Shown here in pieces: positions 33,816 to 42,499 of a stretch of 46,794 nucleotides of DNA. This DNA is from Acidiphilium iwatense (lineage in GTDB: Bacteria; Pseudomonadota; Alphaproteobacteria; Acetobacterales; Acetobacteraceae): the NCBI RefSeq assembly GCF_021556475.1, contig NZ_JAKGBZ010000030.1:1-46794 (forward strand). Direction: 5' to 3'. The stretch's first letter is position 1. Each line of letters begins with the position of its first letter. Both the position numbers and the translations under genes were made by a program. Under the pieces are notes generated by a model, which was not told the origin of the DNA, ran no database searches, and saw nothing but the letters and a program-made list of their open reading frames with translations.

Positions 33816-34316
33816 TCAGCACGTGTGCGGGAAGCCGTGGGCCAGCGCTTTCTGCCATTGCGGGCCGAGCACGCTTCGCGCCGACACGGCATTTTCCGCG
33901 CCGGGATCGGTCCGGTGAAACAGGCGCAGCACAAGGGTTTCGTCGTGGGTGCCGGCGACGATCGGCAGGCCGCCGGTATACAGCGTGGTGCTCGACCCGG
34001 AGGCCGTCGCGTAGCCCGGCGTGCCCGTGACCGTGGCGCTCCCATAGGTCTGCGCGATCGTCGGCGTGCGCATCAGAACGCGGACATCATCGGCAGCACC
34101 CGCGTCCATGACGATAAAGCGGGAATAATGCGCGCGGAGCGTTTCGACCGCTGCATCGTGAAGCGCCATCTTCTGCGCTCCCCAAGCCCCGCAGACCGGC
34201 GCCACATAAGCGGTCAGTTCGACCTCATCGGCCGCGATCGGGAGCACGGTTGTCCTGGCGCAAGCGGCCAGACTGAGAGCAGTCAATCCCAGAAGCAAGC
34301 TTGCCCGGAGTGTCAT
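33816..34316 (-). CDS. Putative lipoprotein
   Basis: The 166-residue protein starts at ATG 34316 on the stop of the giant gene (ATGA). The N-terminus M-T-L-R-A-S-L-L-L-G-L-T-A-L-S-L-A-A-C is a lipoprotein signal with the lipidated Cys at residue 19. The body has V-L-M-R-T-P-T-I-A-Q-T-Y-G-S and a Thr/Ser/Gly-rich stretch. The longer upstream frame is a shadow. Coupling to the giant gene suggests joint expression; it may alter the host envelope (for instance blocking phage entry), but that is inference. Confidence 0.7.
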   Translation of the reverse strand: MTLRASLLLGLTALSLAACARTTVLPIAADEVELTAYVAPVCGAWGAQKMALHDAAVETLRAHYSRFIVMDAGAADDVRVLMRTPTIAQTYGSATVTGTPGYATASGSSTTLYTGGLPIVAGTHDETLVLRLFHRTDPGAENAVSARSVLGPQWQKALAHGFPHTC

Positions 34317-37300
34317 GGCCTGACTTCCTGATTCCCGAAATACCCGCTTTGCGGCAAGCCGGGGTCGCGTCGCCGGTCCGCTCCGGCAGCGGTTGTCGAA
34401 AGGAATAGTCTCGAAGCGATGCGCTGCCCGGCAGCGGGCGTGGCGGCCTGCCGTGCCATCAAGTCGGCGGTGGCCGGATCGGCGATGATGCGATCGACCA
34501 TGGCGCCCAGACTGTCCATCCGGTTCACGATGAGGCTCCGCAGTAAGCCTAGCCCGGCTTCCGCAGCAATCGTGCCCATCGCGCCGTGAACCTCCCAGCC
34601 GAGCGCCCCCGCCATGATCTGCGGCGTGAGATGGCGCGCCCCATGGCCGGCGAGCGCCTCTGCCAGGCGCCCGAAGACGGATTGCCTCGACGTTGCCGCC
34701 ATCCGATTGAGCACGGCCATTTGCTGCGGTGTGAGCACCTGAGCCAGTGCCGTGCGATCGCGTTTCAGCACGTCGCCCAGCCGGGCGCCCGGATTGCCGC
34801 CGTGCATTTTCTGCCCGATCCAATCGGCGACCCCTCGGCGCAGCCCGGCTTCCGCGTAGGCATCCCCCTTCACCAGCGCGGCAAGATCGCGCATCGACGT
34901 GACGGGATCATTGGTCGCGGTGCGGCCCATCGCCCGGCCGATCGCGGTTTGAGGATCGCCCTGCAGAAAGAACCGAGCCGCCGAGCGCTCAAAGGTTTCG
35001 CGCTGCGCCAGGTGGGCCGCAGTGGCGTTGTTCATGACACGCTGCGCGGCGGCGGCATCGGCGAACCGCCCGGCGATGTCTGGCACTACTGCTAGTGCCG
35101 CCCGGTGCTGCGCCGCCCATCCCTGGTAGCCGCCGGGGGACAATCGGCCAGTGCGCCCGTGCCGCGCCATCAGGTCATCGGCAATGTGGTCCTGGATCGC
35201 CTGCATCGCCTCGGGCGTGCCGCCGGTCTGCGTAATATAGTCCCGGATTGCGTCGGCGGCCGCCGGTCCGGCTTTCCAGTAGTGACGCATAACAGTGGCG
35301 TCGCTGGTTCCCGACGCGGCCCGCAATTGCTGGTCGAGGCTTTCACGCTGCGCCCGCAATTCCGTCAGCCGATCGGCGGCGTCCGCGACCGTGCCGAACC
35401 GATCGCGCAGCCCGAGCGCATCGAGTGGTTCCGCATGATCGGTGATCCATTTGCGCCATTTCACCGAATTGATCGAGCCGTTCGGATTGGTCGCCTTGGC
35501 GCGAAGATCGCGGGCGGCATGTTCGGCCAGCAGGTCGCGGGCTTCCGCATCACCCCCGGTCGCGGCGATGAAATTTCCCGCATCGCGCCCGGCGTTCGGG
35601 CCGGAATGAAAGAACCGCCGCGCGACATCCTCATCCGCGACGGCGTGACCGCCGCCGAAGGGGCCGCGTTTCAGCACTTCAGCTGCCGCCGTGCGGTCGC
35701 CGAAAATTCCCTTGTAATCCCGCCAATCCGCCCGCGCCGAGGCGTAGCGCTCCGCCGTCGAACCGGTTGTAGTCGAATCGGGCGCCCCTGCATCGGGCTC
35801 GGCCCCGTCGAGCGCCGCGAAGTCGGGCGCCTCGGTTGCCCAGGGCGGCGGCAACTCGCCGAGCATCTGCGCCTCGGTCGCCGCCACCGCTTGGCGCACA
35901 GCCTCATCAGGGTGAACATCGGAATTCAGTATTAAATCCACCGCGTGCTGATGCTCGGCAGGGGTCAACACGAAACCGTAGCCGCGCGCGCTCGCTGCAA
36001 CGTCCTGGGACGCTCGTTCGCGATAATAGGGCTCAAGGTCGCCTTCGCCGGCGCGGCTCATCTGGGCGTCGGCCGCATCCTCGGGCCGGTAGACCCGATT
36101 GCCGCGCAATTCGGCGTCCACCTGGTCGAGAAGGTCCGCGATCGTGCTGCCGGGCGGCAGATAGCCGACTTCCTCGGCGGCTTCACGCGCTCGGTCGAGC
36201 GTCAGGCCGCGCCGGTTCACCAGTCCAGGACGCCCGATCCGCGCATCCATCGCTTCAAGATCACCATTCGGACGCACGCCGCCCTTTGCGACCAGAAATG
36301 AAAGCAAAGACTGAGGGCGCCCTACTGATAGCCGTGACGTGCCCGCCAGATTTTCGCCGCCTCTATAGCCTGGGGAGATGCTCCCTTGGCCCTCAGCGTC
36401 GCGTCCTGCGTCTCGTGCAGGACGTAGGACATCGCCGCCGCCGGGTTGCTGGCGTAGCTGCGGATGAACAGGTCCAGATTGTCCGCTCGTTCCTCCGCCG
36501 AGGTCGCTTGCGGTGTCGGCGGGTGGGGCGCTTCCAGAAACTCCTTCCGGGACCGAAAGGTCTGAAAATAAGGTTTGCGCGGGGTTGATTCGTCCATTGT
36601 TCACTTCCCTTTCTTCATCCACCGCGCGGTTTTCCACCGCATTCTCGATCGCGTCATCGACGCCGTCGCGCAGGGAGCCCAGGCGCCCCATGGCGCGACC
36701 GTCACTCCGCAAGTCGTTCATCGAGCCGCTGATATTGCTGCGCAGGGTTTTCAGCGTGTCGAAGTCCACGGTGCGCGGCCATTTCTGAATGAGGTCATGC
36801 AATTCCGCCTCGCGAGCCGTCAGCCGGTCGCCGCCCATCAAATTCAGCGATGCCGCCGCATCGGCCGCCGCCCGTTTGACCGGAGCCGCGTTGAACCGCA
36901 GATCGCCGTTCCGCTGCGCGAGGTTCCAAAGCTCGTTTGCCTGGCGCTCGCGTTCGGCATCGGCGCCCCGCACGAAGCCGCGCAGCCGTGCACCGATCTC
37001 GCCCCGGCCAGCCGGCGTTTCGCCGCCGATCCCGGCAACGTGCTGGTCAAGTTCCGCCTGTGCCGCCGCCTCGGCCTGATGCGCAGCCGCCAGTGCCGGG
37101 GCGTGGCGGGCCGCGATTTCGGCGCGGGCGGTCTGGCCGGCCTCTTCCGGGGAAGCGCCAATTATCTGAGCCAGAAGCTCGCTCGCCCGAGTGCGCGCAG
37201 CAGTAATCGCGGCCGAATGCGCGGCGTCGATGTCATTGAGCCGAGCCCTGAATGCGTCCGCGATCGCCGCCGGGCTTCCCTCGGTCAGTGGTATTTTCGC

Positions 37301-38425
37301 GCCGCGCACCAGTGATGCGACCACCCGCGCACCGCCCGGCGCCGCCCCCGCCACCCCCGCCGCGCCGATCCCGCCGACAAGCGATCCAACAACCCCGCCG
37401 ATTACTGGATGACCCCATTCCGAACCGACCGACTGCCCGACATCCTGGCCGACGCCCGCGCCGGCACCCATCACCCCGAGACCGCCAAGGTCAGCCGCAC
37501 GACTTGCCAACGTCGCCTCATCCGCGCCGGGGATCAGAGCGCCGACCGCGAACGGCCCCATCTCGCCGATACCTTGCACCGCTTCGCCGACCAGGGTTTT
37601 GGGGTGGGTCCGATTGGCCCACCCGGTCAGACGAGCGACCGGTTTCACCACCGAGGCGGGCAGCACGCCGGCCGCTATCTTGTTCACGGTCAAGCCGGTG
37701 CGCGGCGCGTTCACCACCGGCGCGTGTCCGAAGCGCGTTCGGTAAGGCGCCAGCACGTTCTCGGTATCGGGGTTCAATACGCTGTTCGCCACGTCCGCGA
37801 TGGGCGCCGCGATGCCCTCTACTCCCTTGACCGCGCCGGCGCCGAGGTCGCGCCAGAGGCCCGGATGCGCCGGTCCGGCGTTCGCGGGTGCCGTTGATGC
37901 GGTGGGGTTCGCCGCCATCGCCTGGAGGGCGCGAAGCGCCGCCAGCCCCGCAGCGGTGGGGCGGGGGGCTGCGGATGGTGCGGCCCCCACCGGGGCAGCC
38001 AGTGCGGCGGGGGGCGTCCCACCCGAGGGGGAGCCGTACGACCTTGCCATCGCCTGCAATGCAGCCAGAGCGGCGAGACCGGCTGCGCTCGGACCAGCAG
38101 GGCCGGGAGCGGAAATCGCCCGCGCCGGTGCCACCACCCGCCCCTGATGCGGCGCCGCCGCTGCCTGATCCGGCGCTGTTGTTCGATTGCCTGATCCGGC
38201 CCGCAACGCGGCGGACGGCGCAAGCGGAGTAGCGCGGATCGGCGCGAGCGGCGGCACTGTGTGCCCACCCGAATTCCCGCTGAACACCGTCCCCATCGGG
38301 CTCGGCACGGGGCGCGGCGCCCCGATCACCGAGAGAAGATTCTCCGGCAGCGCTCCGCCGGCCGCACGCGGTTGTCGTATCGAGCGATGGGCTTCGAGCA
38401 CGGCTTCATAAATCGCGCGGTTCAT
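34313..38425 (-). CDS. Giant (1370-residue) phage polyvalent / ejection-type protein
   Basis: The N-terminal 200 residues are Ala/Pro-rich with two copies of A-A-G-L-A-A-L-x-A-L-Q-A-M-A. Residues about 240-370 are hydrophobic and Gly-rich (possible membrane-penetrating region). Residues about 380-600 are coiled coil. At about 708 comes S-L-L-S-F-L-V-A-K-G-G-V, a motif I associate with large polyvalent phage proteins. Three diverged copies of a roughly 80-100-residue unit follow, starting at about 937, 1045 and 1148, each opening R-F-F/H-Y-W then G-P/G-D. Such proteins enter the host with DNA. Residues 610-700 have atypical codon use and cover a nested gene (36322-36597). Confidence 0.7.
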   Translation of the reverse strand: MNRAIYEAVLEAHRSIRQPRAAGGALPENLLSVIGAPRPVPSPMGTVFSGNSGGHTVPPLAPIRATPLAPSAALRAGSGNRTTAPDQAAAAPHQGRVVAPARAISAPGPAGPSAAGLAALAALQAMARSYGSPSGGTPPAALAAPVGAAPSAAPRPTAAGLAALRALQAMAANPTASTAPANAGPAHPGLWRDLGAGAVKGVEGIAAPIADVANSVLNPDTENVLAPYRTRFGHAPVVNAPRTGLTVNKIAAGVLPASVVKPVARLTGWANRTHPKTLVGEAVQGIGEMGPFAVGALIPGADEATLASRAADLGGLGVMGAGAGVGQDVGQSVGSEWGHPVIGGVVGSLVGGIGAAGVAGAAPGGARVVASLVRGAKIPLTEGSPAAIADAFRARLNDIDAAHSAAITAARTRASELLAQIIGASPEEAGQTARAEIAARHAPALAAAHQAEAAAQAELDQHVAGIGGETPAGRGEIGARLRGFVRGADAERERQANELWNLAQRNGDLRFNAAPVKRAAADAAASLNLMGGDRLTAREAELHDLIQKWPRTVDFDTLKTLRSNISGSMNDLRSDGRAMGRLGSLRDGVDDAIENAVENRAVDEEREVNNGRINPAQTLFSDLSVPEGVSGSAPPADTASDLGGGTSGQSGPVHPQLRQQPGGGDVLRPARDAGRDAEGQGSISPGYRGGENLAGTSRLSVGRPQSLLSFLVAKGGVRPNGDLEAMDARIGRPGLVNRRGLTLDRAREAAEEVGYLPPGSTIADLLDQVDAELRGNRVYRPEDAADAQMSRAGEGDLEPYYRERASQDVAASARGYGFVLTPAEHQHAVDLILNSDVHPDEAVRQAVAATEAQMLGELPPPWATEAPDFAALDGAEPDAGAPDSTTTGSTAERYASARADWRDYKGIFGDRTAAAEVLKRGPFGGGHAVADEDVARRFFHSGPNAGRDAGNFIAATGGDAEARDLLAEHAARDLRAKATNPNGSINSVKWRKWITDHAEPLDALGLRDRFGTVADAADRLTELRAQRESLDQQLRAASGTSDATVMRHYWKAGPAAADAIRDYITQTGGTPEAMQAIQDHIADDLMARHGRTGRLSPGGYQGWAAQHRAALAVVPDIAGRFADAAAAQRVMNNATAAHLAQRETFERSAARFFLQGDPQTAIGRAMGRTATNDPVTSMRDLAALVKGDAYAEAGLRRGVADWIGQKMHGGNPGARLGDVLKRDRTALAQVLTPQQMAVLNRMAATSRQSVFGRLAEALAGHGARHLTPQIMAGALGWEVHGAMGTIAAEAGLGLLRSLIVNRMDSLGAMVDRIIADPATADLMARQAATPAAGQRIASRLFLSTTAAGADRRRDPGLPQSGYFGNQEVRP
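36322..36597 (-). CDS. Nested 91-residue gene inside the giant ORF
   Basis: This 91-codon frame lies wholly within the giant gene, shifted by one base. It has AAAGGGAAG about six bases before its ATG (36597) and ends in TAG. The product is a normal-looking soluble protein: charged N-terminus, E-E-R-A-D-N-L-D-L-F-I-R-S-Y-A-S-N-P-A-A-A-M-S-Y-V-L-H, and a C-terminal helix ending A-R-H-G-Y-Q. By hand count about 75 percent of its third positions are G or C, against about 52 percent for the giant frame over the same bases, so this is probably the frame under coding selection here. Function unknown. Confidence 0.55.
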   Translation of the reverse strand: MDESTPRKPYFQTFRSRKEFLEAPHPPTPQATSAEERADNLDLFIRSYASNPAAAMSYVLHETQDATLRAKGASPQAIEAAKIWRARHGYQ

Positions 38426-38517
38426 CACGATTTCCCTTTGCGCCAGTCAGGTCGAGCGGCCAGACAGGTCCAGACAATGAAACAATACCACAACATAAAC
38501 CCCCAATTTCACTTTTC

Positions 38518-39015
38518 TCAACCGTCGTCCGCAAACCCGTCGATCATGCCGCCCGCCAGGCCACCCGCCGGAGTACGCGGCGCCCCGAGCTTCTCCAGCA
38601 CCGCCAGTTCCGCATCCGTCAGACCGCTCAAATCCAGTTCTGGCTCCCGCTGTTCCGCGTCCATCCGCTCTCTCGGCTTCCCCCAAGCCCGATTATTTAA
38701 TTCTTGAATCGCAACAATCCGGGCGCGGCTGTCCTCGCCCGGATCAGACGCAATCTTAATGAGAATACGGGTCGCCTCAGGTGAAAACTCCCGGCAGATT
38801 GCCAGAACCTCCGCCCATTTGACCCCTTGATGTCCGGCTGGATTGCCACTTTGCCCCTTCTGCCAAGGCATAATCCACCCGTTGCCGTGCCGAGGAATGC
38901 ACGCACCGGCCGGCAGCGGCCGATTCAGTGGGATTACAGACTTCCGCTCCTTCCTCACGCGCGCGACCCCCCCAGAGCCGCCGTTTAAGCCATCTTTCCG
39001 GCCCTTTTCGCTCAT
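38518..39015 (-). CDS. DUF5681 protein, terminase-small-subunit-like
   Basis: The 165-residue protein carries W-Q-K-G-Q-S-G-N-P-A-G at about residue 51, the DUF5681 signature. A helical region follows with S-R-A-R-I-V-A-I-Q-E-L-N-N-R-A-W-G-K-P-R, typical of proteins annotated near phage terminase small subunits. ATG 39015 has AAGGG upstream; the conserved part begins near an internal ATG (38871). The final part L-D-L-S-G-L-T-D-A-E-L is acidic. No large terminase is in this island, so it could redirect a helper phage's packaging, as satellite TerS proteins do; that is inference. Confidence 0.65.
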   Translation of the reverse strand: MSEKGRKDGLNGGSGGVARVRKERKSVIPLNRPLPAGACIPRHGNGWIMPWQKGQSGNPAGHQGVKWAEVLAICREFSPEATRILIKIASDPGEDSRARIVAIQELNNRAWGKPRERMDAEQREPELDLSGLTDAELAVLEKLGAPRTPAGGLAGGMIDGFADDG

Positions 39016-39256
39016 GGCCCGACCCTTTCGGCGAGCGAGGCACGGAGACAAGTCGTATTCTCGGTGTGGGGGGTTAATCGGTATCGGGGTTCAATCAGCA
39101 CCAAAGTCGTCGCCAGGATCAGTGTGCGGGTCATGTCAAGTCATTTCGATACGATTACGGAACGGGTTGCTGAATTTGCAGCGCGGATGCTCGGGGCATG
39201 GGATAGGAGTTTGAGCGCCCAGCCTAGGGGGTGGGGTGGGGGTCTGCGATCTGTGG

Positions 39257-39493
39257 CTACGCATCTCGGAAAATCCAGTCGAACAGGTGATAAAGGGCGC
39301 GCGCGACGGCGGCGGGATCGTTCTCGGAGCCGGGTTCGAGCAGCCGTTGCCGGACCAGGGCTGAGCGCTCGCTTTCGCGGATTTCGACGGAGACGAATAG
39401 AAGTTTATTGCGGCGTCGATCGCGGGTGCGAGCCATGCGCGCGGCCGCCGGAGTTTGGTCGTTGCGCGCAACCGGGGGGTTGGGGACGGTCAT
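39257..39493 (-). CDS. Small hypothetical phage protein
   Basis: The 78-residue protein starts at ATG 39493, overlapping the previous stop. It has a basic R-T-R-D-R-R-R-N-K-L-L-F-V-S-V-E-I-R-E-S-E-R-S-A-L-V, which looks like the N-terminal strand and helix of a ribbon-helix-helix DNA-binding fold, then a helical C-terminus. It might be a small repressor or DNA-binding protein. The interval 39016-39256 downstream holds no further gene; a G-rich stretch (39225-39245) is present. Confidence 0.6.
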   Translation of the reverse strand: MTVPNPPVARNDQTPAAARMARTRDRRRNKLLFVSVEIRESERSALVRQRLLEPGSENDPAAVARALYHLFDWIFRDA

Positions 39494-39966
39494 TGCAAGC
39501 CGCTCTGATGAGGATGCGCCGGGTGCGATTGGCCCGGCGGGCAGGCGATGATGAGGCAACCCATGGCGGGCTGAAGGAACGTAATCCAGGCGGGCTGGTG
39601 TGTGGAATCGGTCTCGATGAGCACGCTGCGCTGGTGCAGGGCGGCGGCGATGACGATCGTTTCGTAATGCTCGGGCTCGGCGGCGGCGGCGTGGATCATT
39701 GCGGCGCGCCCCCAAAAGCGCACGCGCCGAGCACAAGTCCATCCGGCGGGGCCGGTCGAGGTGTAGTCGTCGTCGCCGATCAGGATCACGGCGGGACGGG
39801 CCTGGTCATTGAGCAACCGGCTTGGGATGGTCGTATTGCGGCGGGGCTGGATTAGGGTGATGAGGCCGTCGCGGGCGGCGCGGATCAGGGGGAGGCGATG
39901 CGGTGCGAGTGTGGCCATGGCGGCGGCGAGGCGGTCCATCTGGTCGCGAGTATACGGCGCGCTCAT
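39490..39966 (-). CDS. Hypothetical protein of phage-type island
   Basis: The 158-residue protein starts at ATG 39966 (ATGA overlap). It has a helical N-terminus (Y-T-R-D-Q-M-D-R-L-A-A-A-M), then alternating strands: A-V-I-L-I-G-D-D-D-Y, G-P-A-G-W, I-V-I-A-A-A, V-L-I-E-T-D-S, G-C-L-I-I-A-C-P-P-G. The alternation of strands and Asp clusters suggests an alpha/beta fold, but no family or active site is identified. It is coupled to both neighbours. Confidence 0.6.
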   Translation of the reverse strand: MSAPYTRDQMDRLAAAMATLAPHRLPLIRAARDGLITLIQPRRNTTIPSRLLNDQARPAVILIGDDDYTSTGPAGWTCARRVRFWGRAAMIHAAAAEPEHYETIVIAAALHQRSVLIETDSTHQPAWITFLQPAMGCLIIACPPGQSHPAHPHQSGLQ

Positions 39967-40445
39967 GTCCGCACGTCCCACCGCCGATCGGCTGGCAGAT
40001 GGTCGCCAGGATGACACCGGGCGCAGCGCCACCCTTTCGGTGCGGTCGCCTCGCACCACCATTCGTTGCCCTGGCAGTTCCGGCAGTATGCGCCGGGCGT
40101 CGGCGCAATGGTGGCATCGGCCCAAGAAACGGGCATCGGGTGTGGCACCACGACGGTGGGGTTGCCATACTCGCCCTCGGCCATGATCGCGGCGCGTTCG
40201 GCGCTGGCGTAGGCGGCTTCGTTCGGATCGAGTTCGGCGGGCGGTGGGGACGCAAAATCGTCGTTTCCCTCTCCCCTCGCCTTACAATTTTCGCGGTCGA
40301 GCAGCAGCCGGATGATATCGGCCTCATGGGCACGGAGTTCCGCCCTCACGTCATCTGGCAGGCGATCCGCGCCATCGGCCCATATGCGGGGCCGGAGCGT
40401 CACTCCGGCCTCGGCGGCGCGCCAGATCAAGGTGGCGGCGCTCAT
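39963..40445 (-). CDS. Zinc-ribbon-like protein after the helicase
   Basis: The 160-residue protein begins with a domain resembling TubC-N/docking-like helices (A-T-L-I-W-R-A-A-E-A-G-V-T-L, then L-R-A-H-E-A-D-I-I-R-L-L). It ends in a probable zinc ribbon: C-R-N-C-Q...W-W-C-E...W-R-C-A-R-C-H. ATG 40445 overlaps the helicase stop (ATGA); ATG 40451 is also possible. Proteins of this layout accompany primase/helicase genes on phage-like islands, so a replication accessory role is likely. Confidence 0.6.
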   Translation of the reverse strand: MSAATLIWRAAEAGVTLRPRIWADGADRLPDDVRAELRAHEADIIRLLLDRENCKARGEGNDDFASPPPAELDPNEAAYASAERAAIMAEGEYGNPTVVVPHPMPVSWADATIAPTPGAYCRNCQGNEWWCEATAPKGWRCARCHPGDHLPADRRWDVRT

Positions 40446-42499
40446 ATCCATCCCCCAGGTACTATGTTTTTTTCGGAACCAGTTTGGGTAGGGATTTTTG
40501 CGTCCGCACCGTCCGCATCGCCTGCGCCGTTTGTTTTCAATGGGTTACTGCGGACGGTCTGCGGACGGTGCGGACGGTCTGCGGACGGTGCGGACGGTCT
40601 GTGGACGGTAGGGTCCGAGCTACCGTCCGCCGAAAAATGGCGGAAATCCGCCATCGCGGACGGTGCGGACGGTGCGGACGGTAATTTCCCTCTATTATCG
40701 GCGCTGGAAATTTCGAGCATACGGGTCTTGGCATGGCCTTCACGGTAGCGCTCGATTTCGATGCCGATCGAGCGCAAGAAAGTTGCGGCGCGGGTGACGC
40801 GAGCGGAAAGCGCGCGGGCTGATTCCGGCCAAGCTTTGCCCTTGGCCACATTTTCCCCGGCAATTTCCCGAAGCGCTGCAAGAAGATGCTGAGCGCTTCC
40901 CGTCCAGGCGGTCCGCGCTTCGCCATCCACCAAGCCCCGGATCGCATTGGCAACCGGATCGTTCTCGATCACGTCATTGATCGCGCTGGCCCGGTTCGCG
41001 TCGTGCGCCTCCATGAAGCCGCCGGCCGGCCATAGGGTGCCGTCACCACACGCGGTTGCCCACATGGCAAAATCGGCCATGCGCGGCAGGCGGTTGAGAT
41101 TGGTTTCGGGGAGCCGCCGCAAGCCAGCCGATACCGCGTCGAGTAGCGCGCCGAGAATTGCAGGCCGGGCAGCGTCCAGATCAGTCGTGACGGCCTTGTC
41201 GGTCCGGCGTGCGGTCTCGGGAATCGCAGTCAGTGTCAGGAACAGGCCGCGTTCGGCAAGGTCCGGGCGGCTCACGATATCCTCGATGCCGTTCAAGGCG
41301 ATCGGGCGCATCGCCTCGAACAAAGTTTCGTCACTGTCGCTGTAAAGCGTGCGCACCGCGAAGCCGCCGCCCGTCGCCAAGCGGCACAAGGTATCGCTGA
41401 TCCATCCCGGCAGGCCGCTCACGTTGTCGAATGACAGGACGTGCCCGTTATTTGCCGCGATGAACAAGTCTCGATCCTCACGCGGTAGGGAACGGAGCGG
41501 CGACGTGTTCGGGTCGATCAGGGAGCGCAGTACGGTAATGAAGGTCGATTTCGCGCTGCCTTGTTCGCCCGCCACGATTAGCACCGGATAGGGTCCGCGC
41601 GGGCGGAATGTCGCCAGAAGCCATGCGATCGCCAGGATGAAATCCTGATCGGTGCCCACATTGACCAGTTTGCGAAGCGCATCGAGCGATCCGCCGCGCG
41701 TCGGCTCCGGCAGGGCGAGCATACCGGCGGCGCGCCGGAACCTGACCGGCGGTTCGGCAATAATGCGCCATCTATCCGCGTCAATCTCGATCGCCCGCCA
41801 GGACTCATCGCCAAGGTCGAGATAGAGCTTGCCGTCATGCTCGCCGATGCGCAGATAGATCGCGCGCTCGGGCGCGTCGTAATGCGCTTTCGCCTCGACC
41901 ACCGCCAGGGCGGATTGCACGGCGTCGCCGTTCGGTGCGCCGCCGTGTTTTTCATAGAAGGCGCGGCCTAACCAGCGGCGGAATCCTTTGGATTTCACCG
42001 GCCAGGTTTCGCGATGACCGGCGATGACAATATCGGCGAACGCGGTCTTGTCGCCGGTATGAAACAAGGCGGCTTCGGCAGCGATTTCAAGCAACAGATC
42101 GGCTTGCGTCTGCCGGTCATTGTCGGTGCCGGCGGCGGCGCTGATCGCTTGATCGAGCGCGGAAACCCGGACTTTCGCCGCTTTCAGTGCGGCCCGCAGT
42201 GCCTCGAATGCCGCCCGATCATCGGTGCGAAGTTCGGCGAGGGCGTCGAGCACGTCCGGCTTGAACGGCGCGCCCGGATCGGCGGCGCACCGAACGACAA
42301 GATCGGCAAGCGGATCGGACGGCTCATAGACGCTGAATCCGCAGTCATTATGTTCCGATTCCGCACCGTTCTCACTCGCACCTTTTCTAGCAGTTTGCGC
42401 TTGTAACTCGGCCGGTTTTGCGTCCGCATCGCCGATTTCAAATGCCTCACCGGACAGGGCGGCAGCCGGCTTCTGAGCGGCAATGGCAATCTGGGTCAT
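40442..42499 (-). CDS. Replicative ATPase/helicase of island 2
   Basis: The 685-residue protein starts at ATG 42499 on the primase stop. The N-terminal 180 residues are helical and acidic. The ATPase core shows Walker A V-A-G-E-Q-G-S-A-K-S-T (about 318) and a Walker B/sensor region with V-L-S-F-D-N-V-S-G-L-P (about 363), then L-N-G-I-E-D-I-V-S-R-P-D-L-A-E-R containing an arginine-finger-like segment. It resembles the phage helicases that pair with Toprim primases. The C-terminal 60 residues (P-S-A-P-S-A..., R-P-H-R-P) are low complexity because an iteron-like DNA array (40508-40682) lies there. Confidence 0.8.
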   Translation of the reverse strand: MTQIAIAAQKPAAALSGEAFEIGDADAKPAELQAQTARKGASENGAESEHNDCGFSVYEPSDPLADLVVRCAADPGAPFKPDVLDALAELRTDDRAAFEALRAALKAAKVRVSALDQAISAAAGTDNDRQTQADLLLEIAAEAALFHTGDKTAFADIVIAGHRETWPVKSKGFRRWLGRAFYEKHGGAPNGDAVQSALAVVEAKAHYDAPERAIYLRIGEHDGKLYLDLGDESWRAIEIDADRWRIIAEPPVRFRRAAGMLALPEPTRGGSLDALRKLVNVGTDQDFILAIAWLLATFRPRGPYPVLIVAGEQGSAKSTFITVLRSLIDPNTSPLRSLPREDRDLFIAANNGHVLSFDNVSGLPGWISDTLCRLATGGGFAVRTLYSDSDETLFEAMRPIALNGIEDIVSRPDLAERGLFLTLTAIPETARRTDKAVTTDLDAARPAILGALLDAVSAGLRRLPETNLNRLPRMADFAMWATACGDGTLWPAGGFMEAHDANRASAINDVIENDPVANAIRGLVDGEARTAWTGSAQHLLAALREIAGENVAKGKAWPESARALSARVTRAATFLRSIGIEIERYREGHAKTRMLEISSADNRGKLPSAPSAPSAMADFRHFSADGSSDPTVHRPSAPSADRPHRPQTVRSNPLKTNGAGDADGADAKIPTQTGSEKNIVPGGWI
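40508..40682. other. Iteron-like array, candidate origin of island 2
   Basis: GCGGACGGT occurs exactly at 40550, 40561, 40570, 40581, 40590, 40656, 40665 and 40674, with a one-mismatch copy at 40601. Inverted copies lie at 40508-40516 and 40622-40630. Spacing in the first cluster alternates 11 and 9 bp, breaking the codon frame, so the DNA and not the peptide is repeated. An 8-bp-arm palindrome, ATGGCGGA-AA-TCCGCCAT (40637-40654), separates the clusters, and AT-rich DNA lies at 40460-40500 and 40530-40548. Confidence 0.6.

Noticed and set aside
34317-34823. Upstream extension of the lipoprotein frame
   Set aside because: Arg/Gly/His-rich shadow of the giant gene; the lipoprotein signal begins at 34316.
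39136-39471. Minus-strand frame overlapping 39257-39493
   Set aside because: Pro/Ser/Arg-rich shadow; the alternative frame has ATGA coupling and a normal composition.
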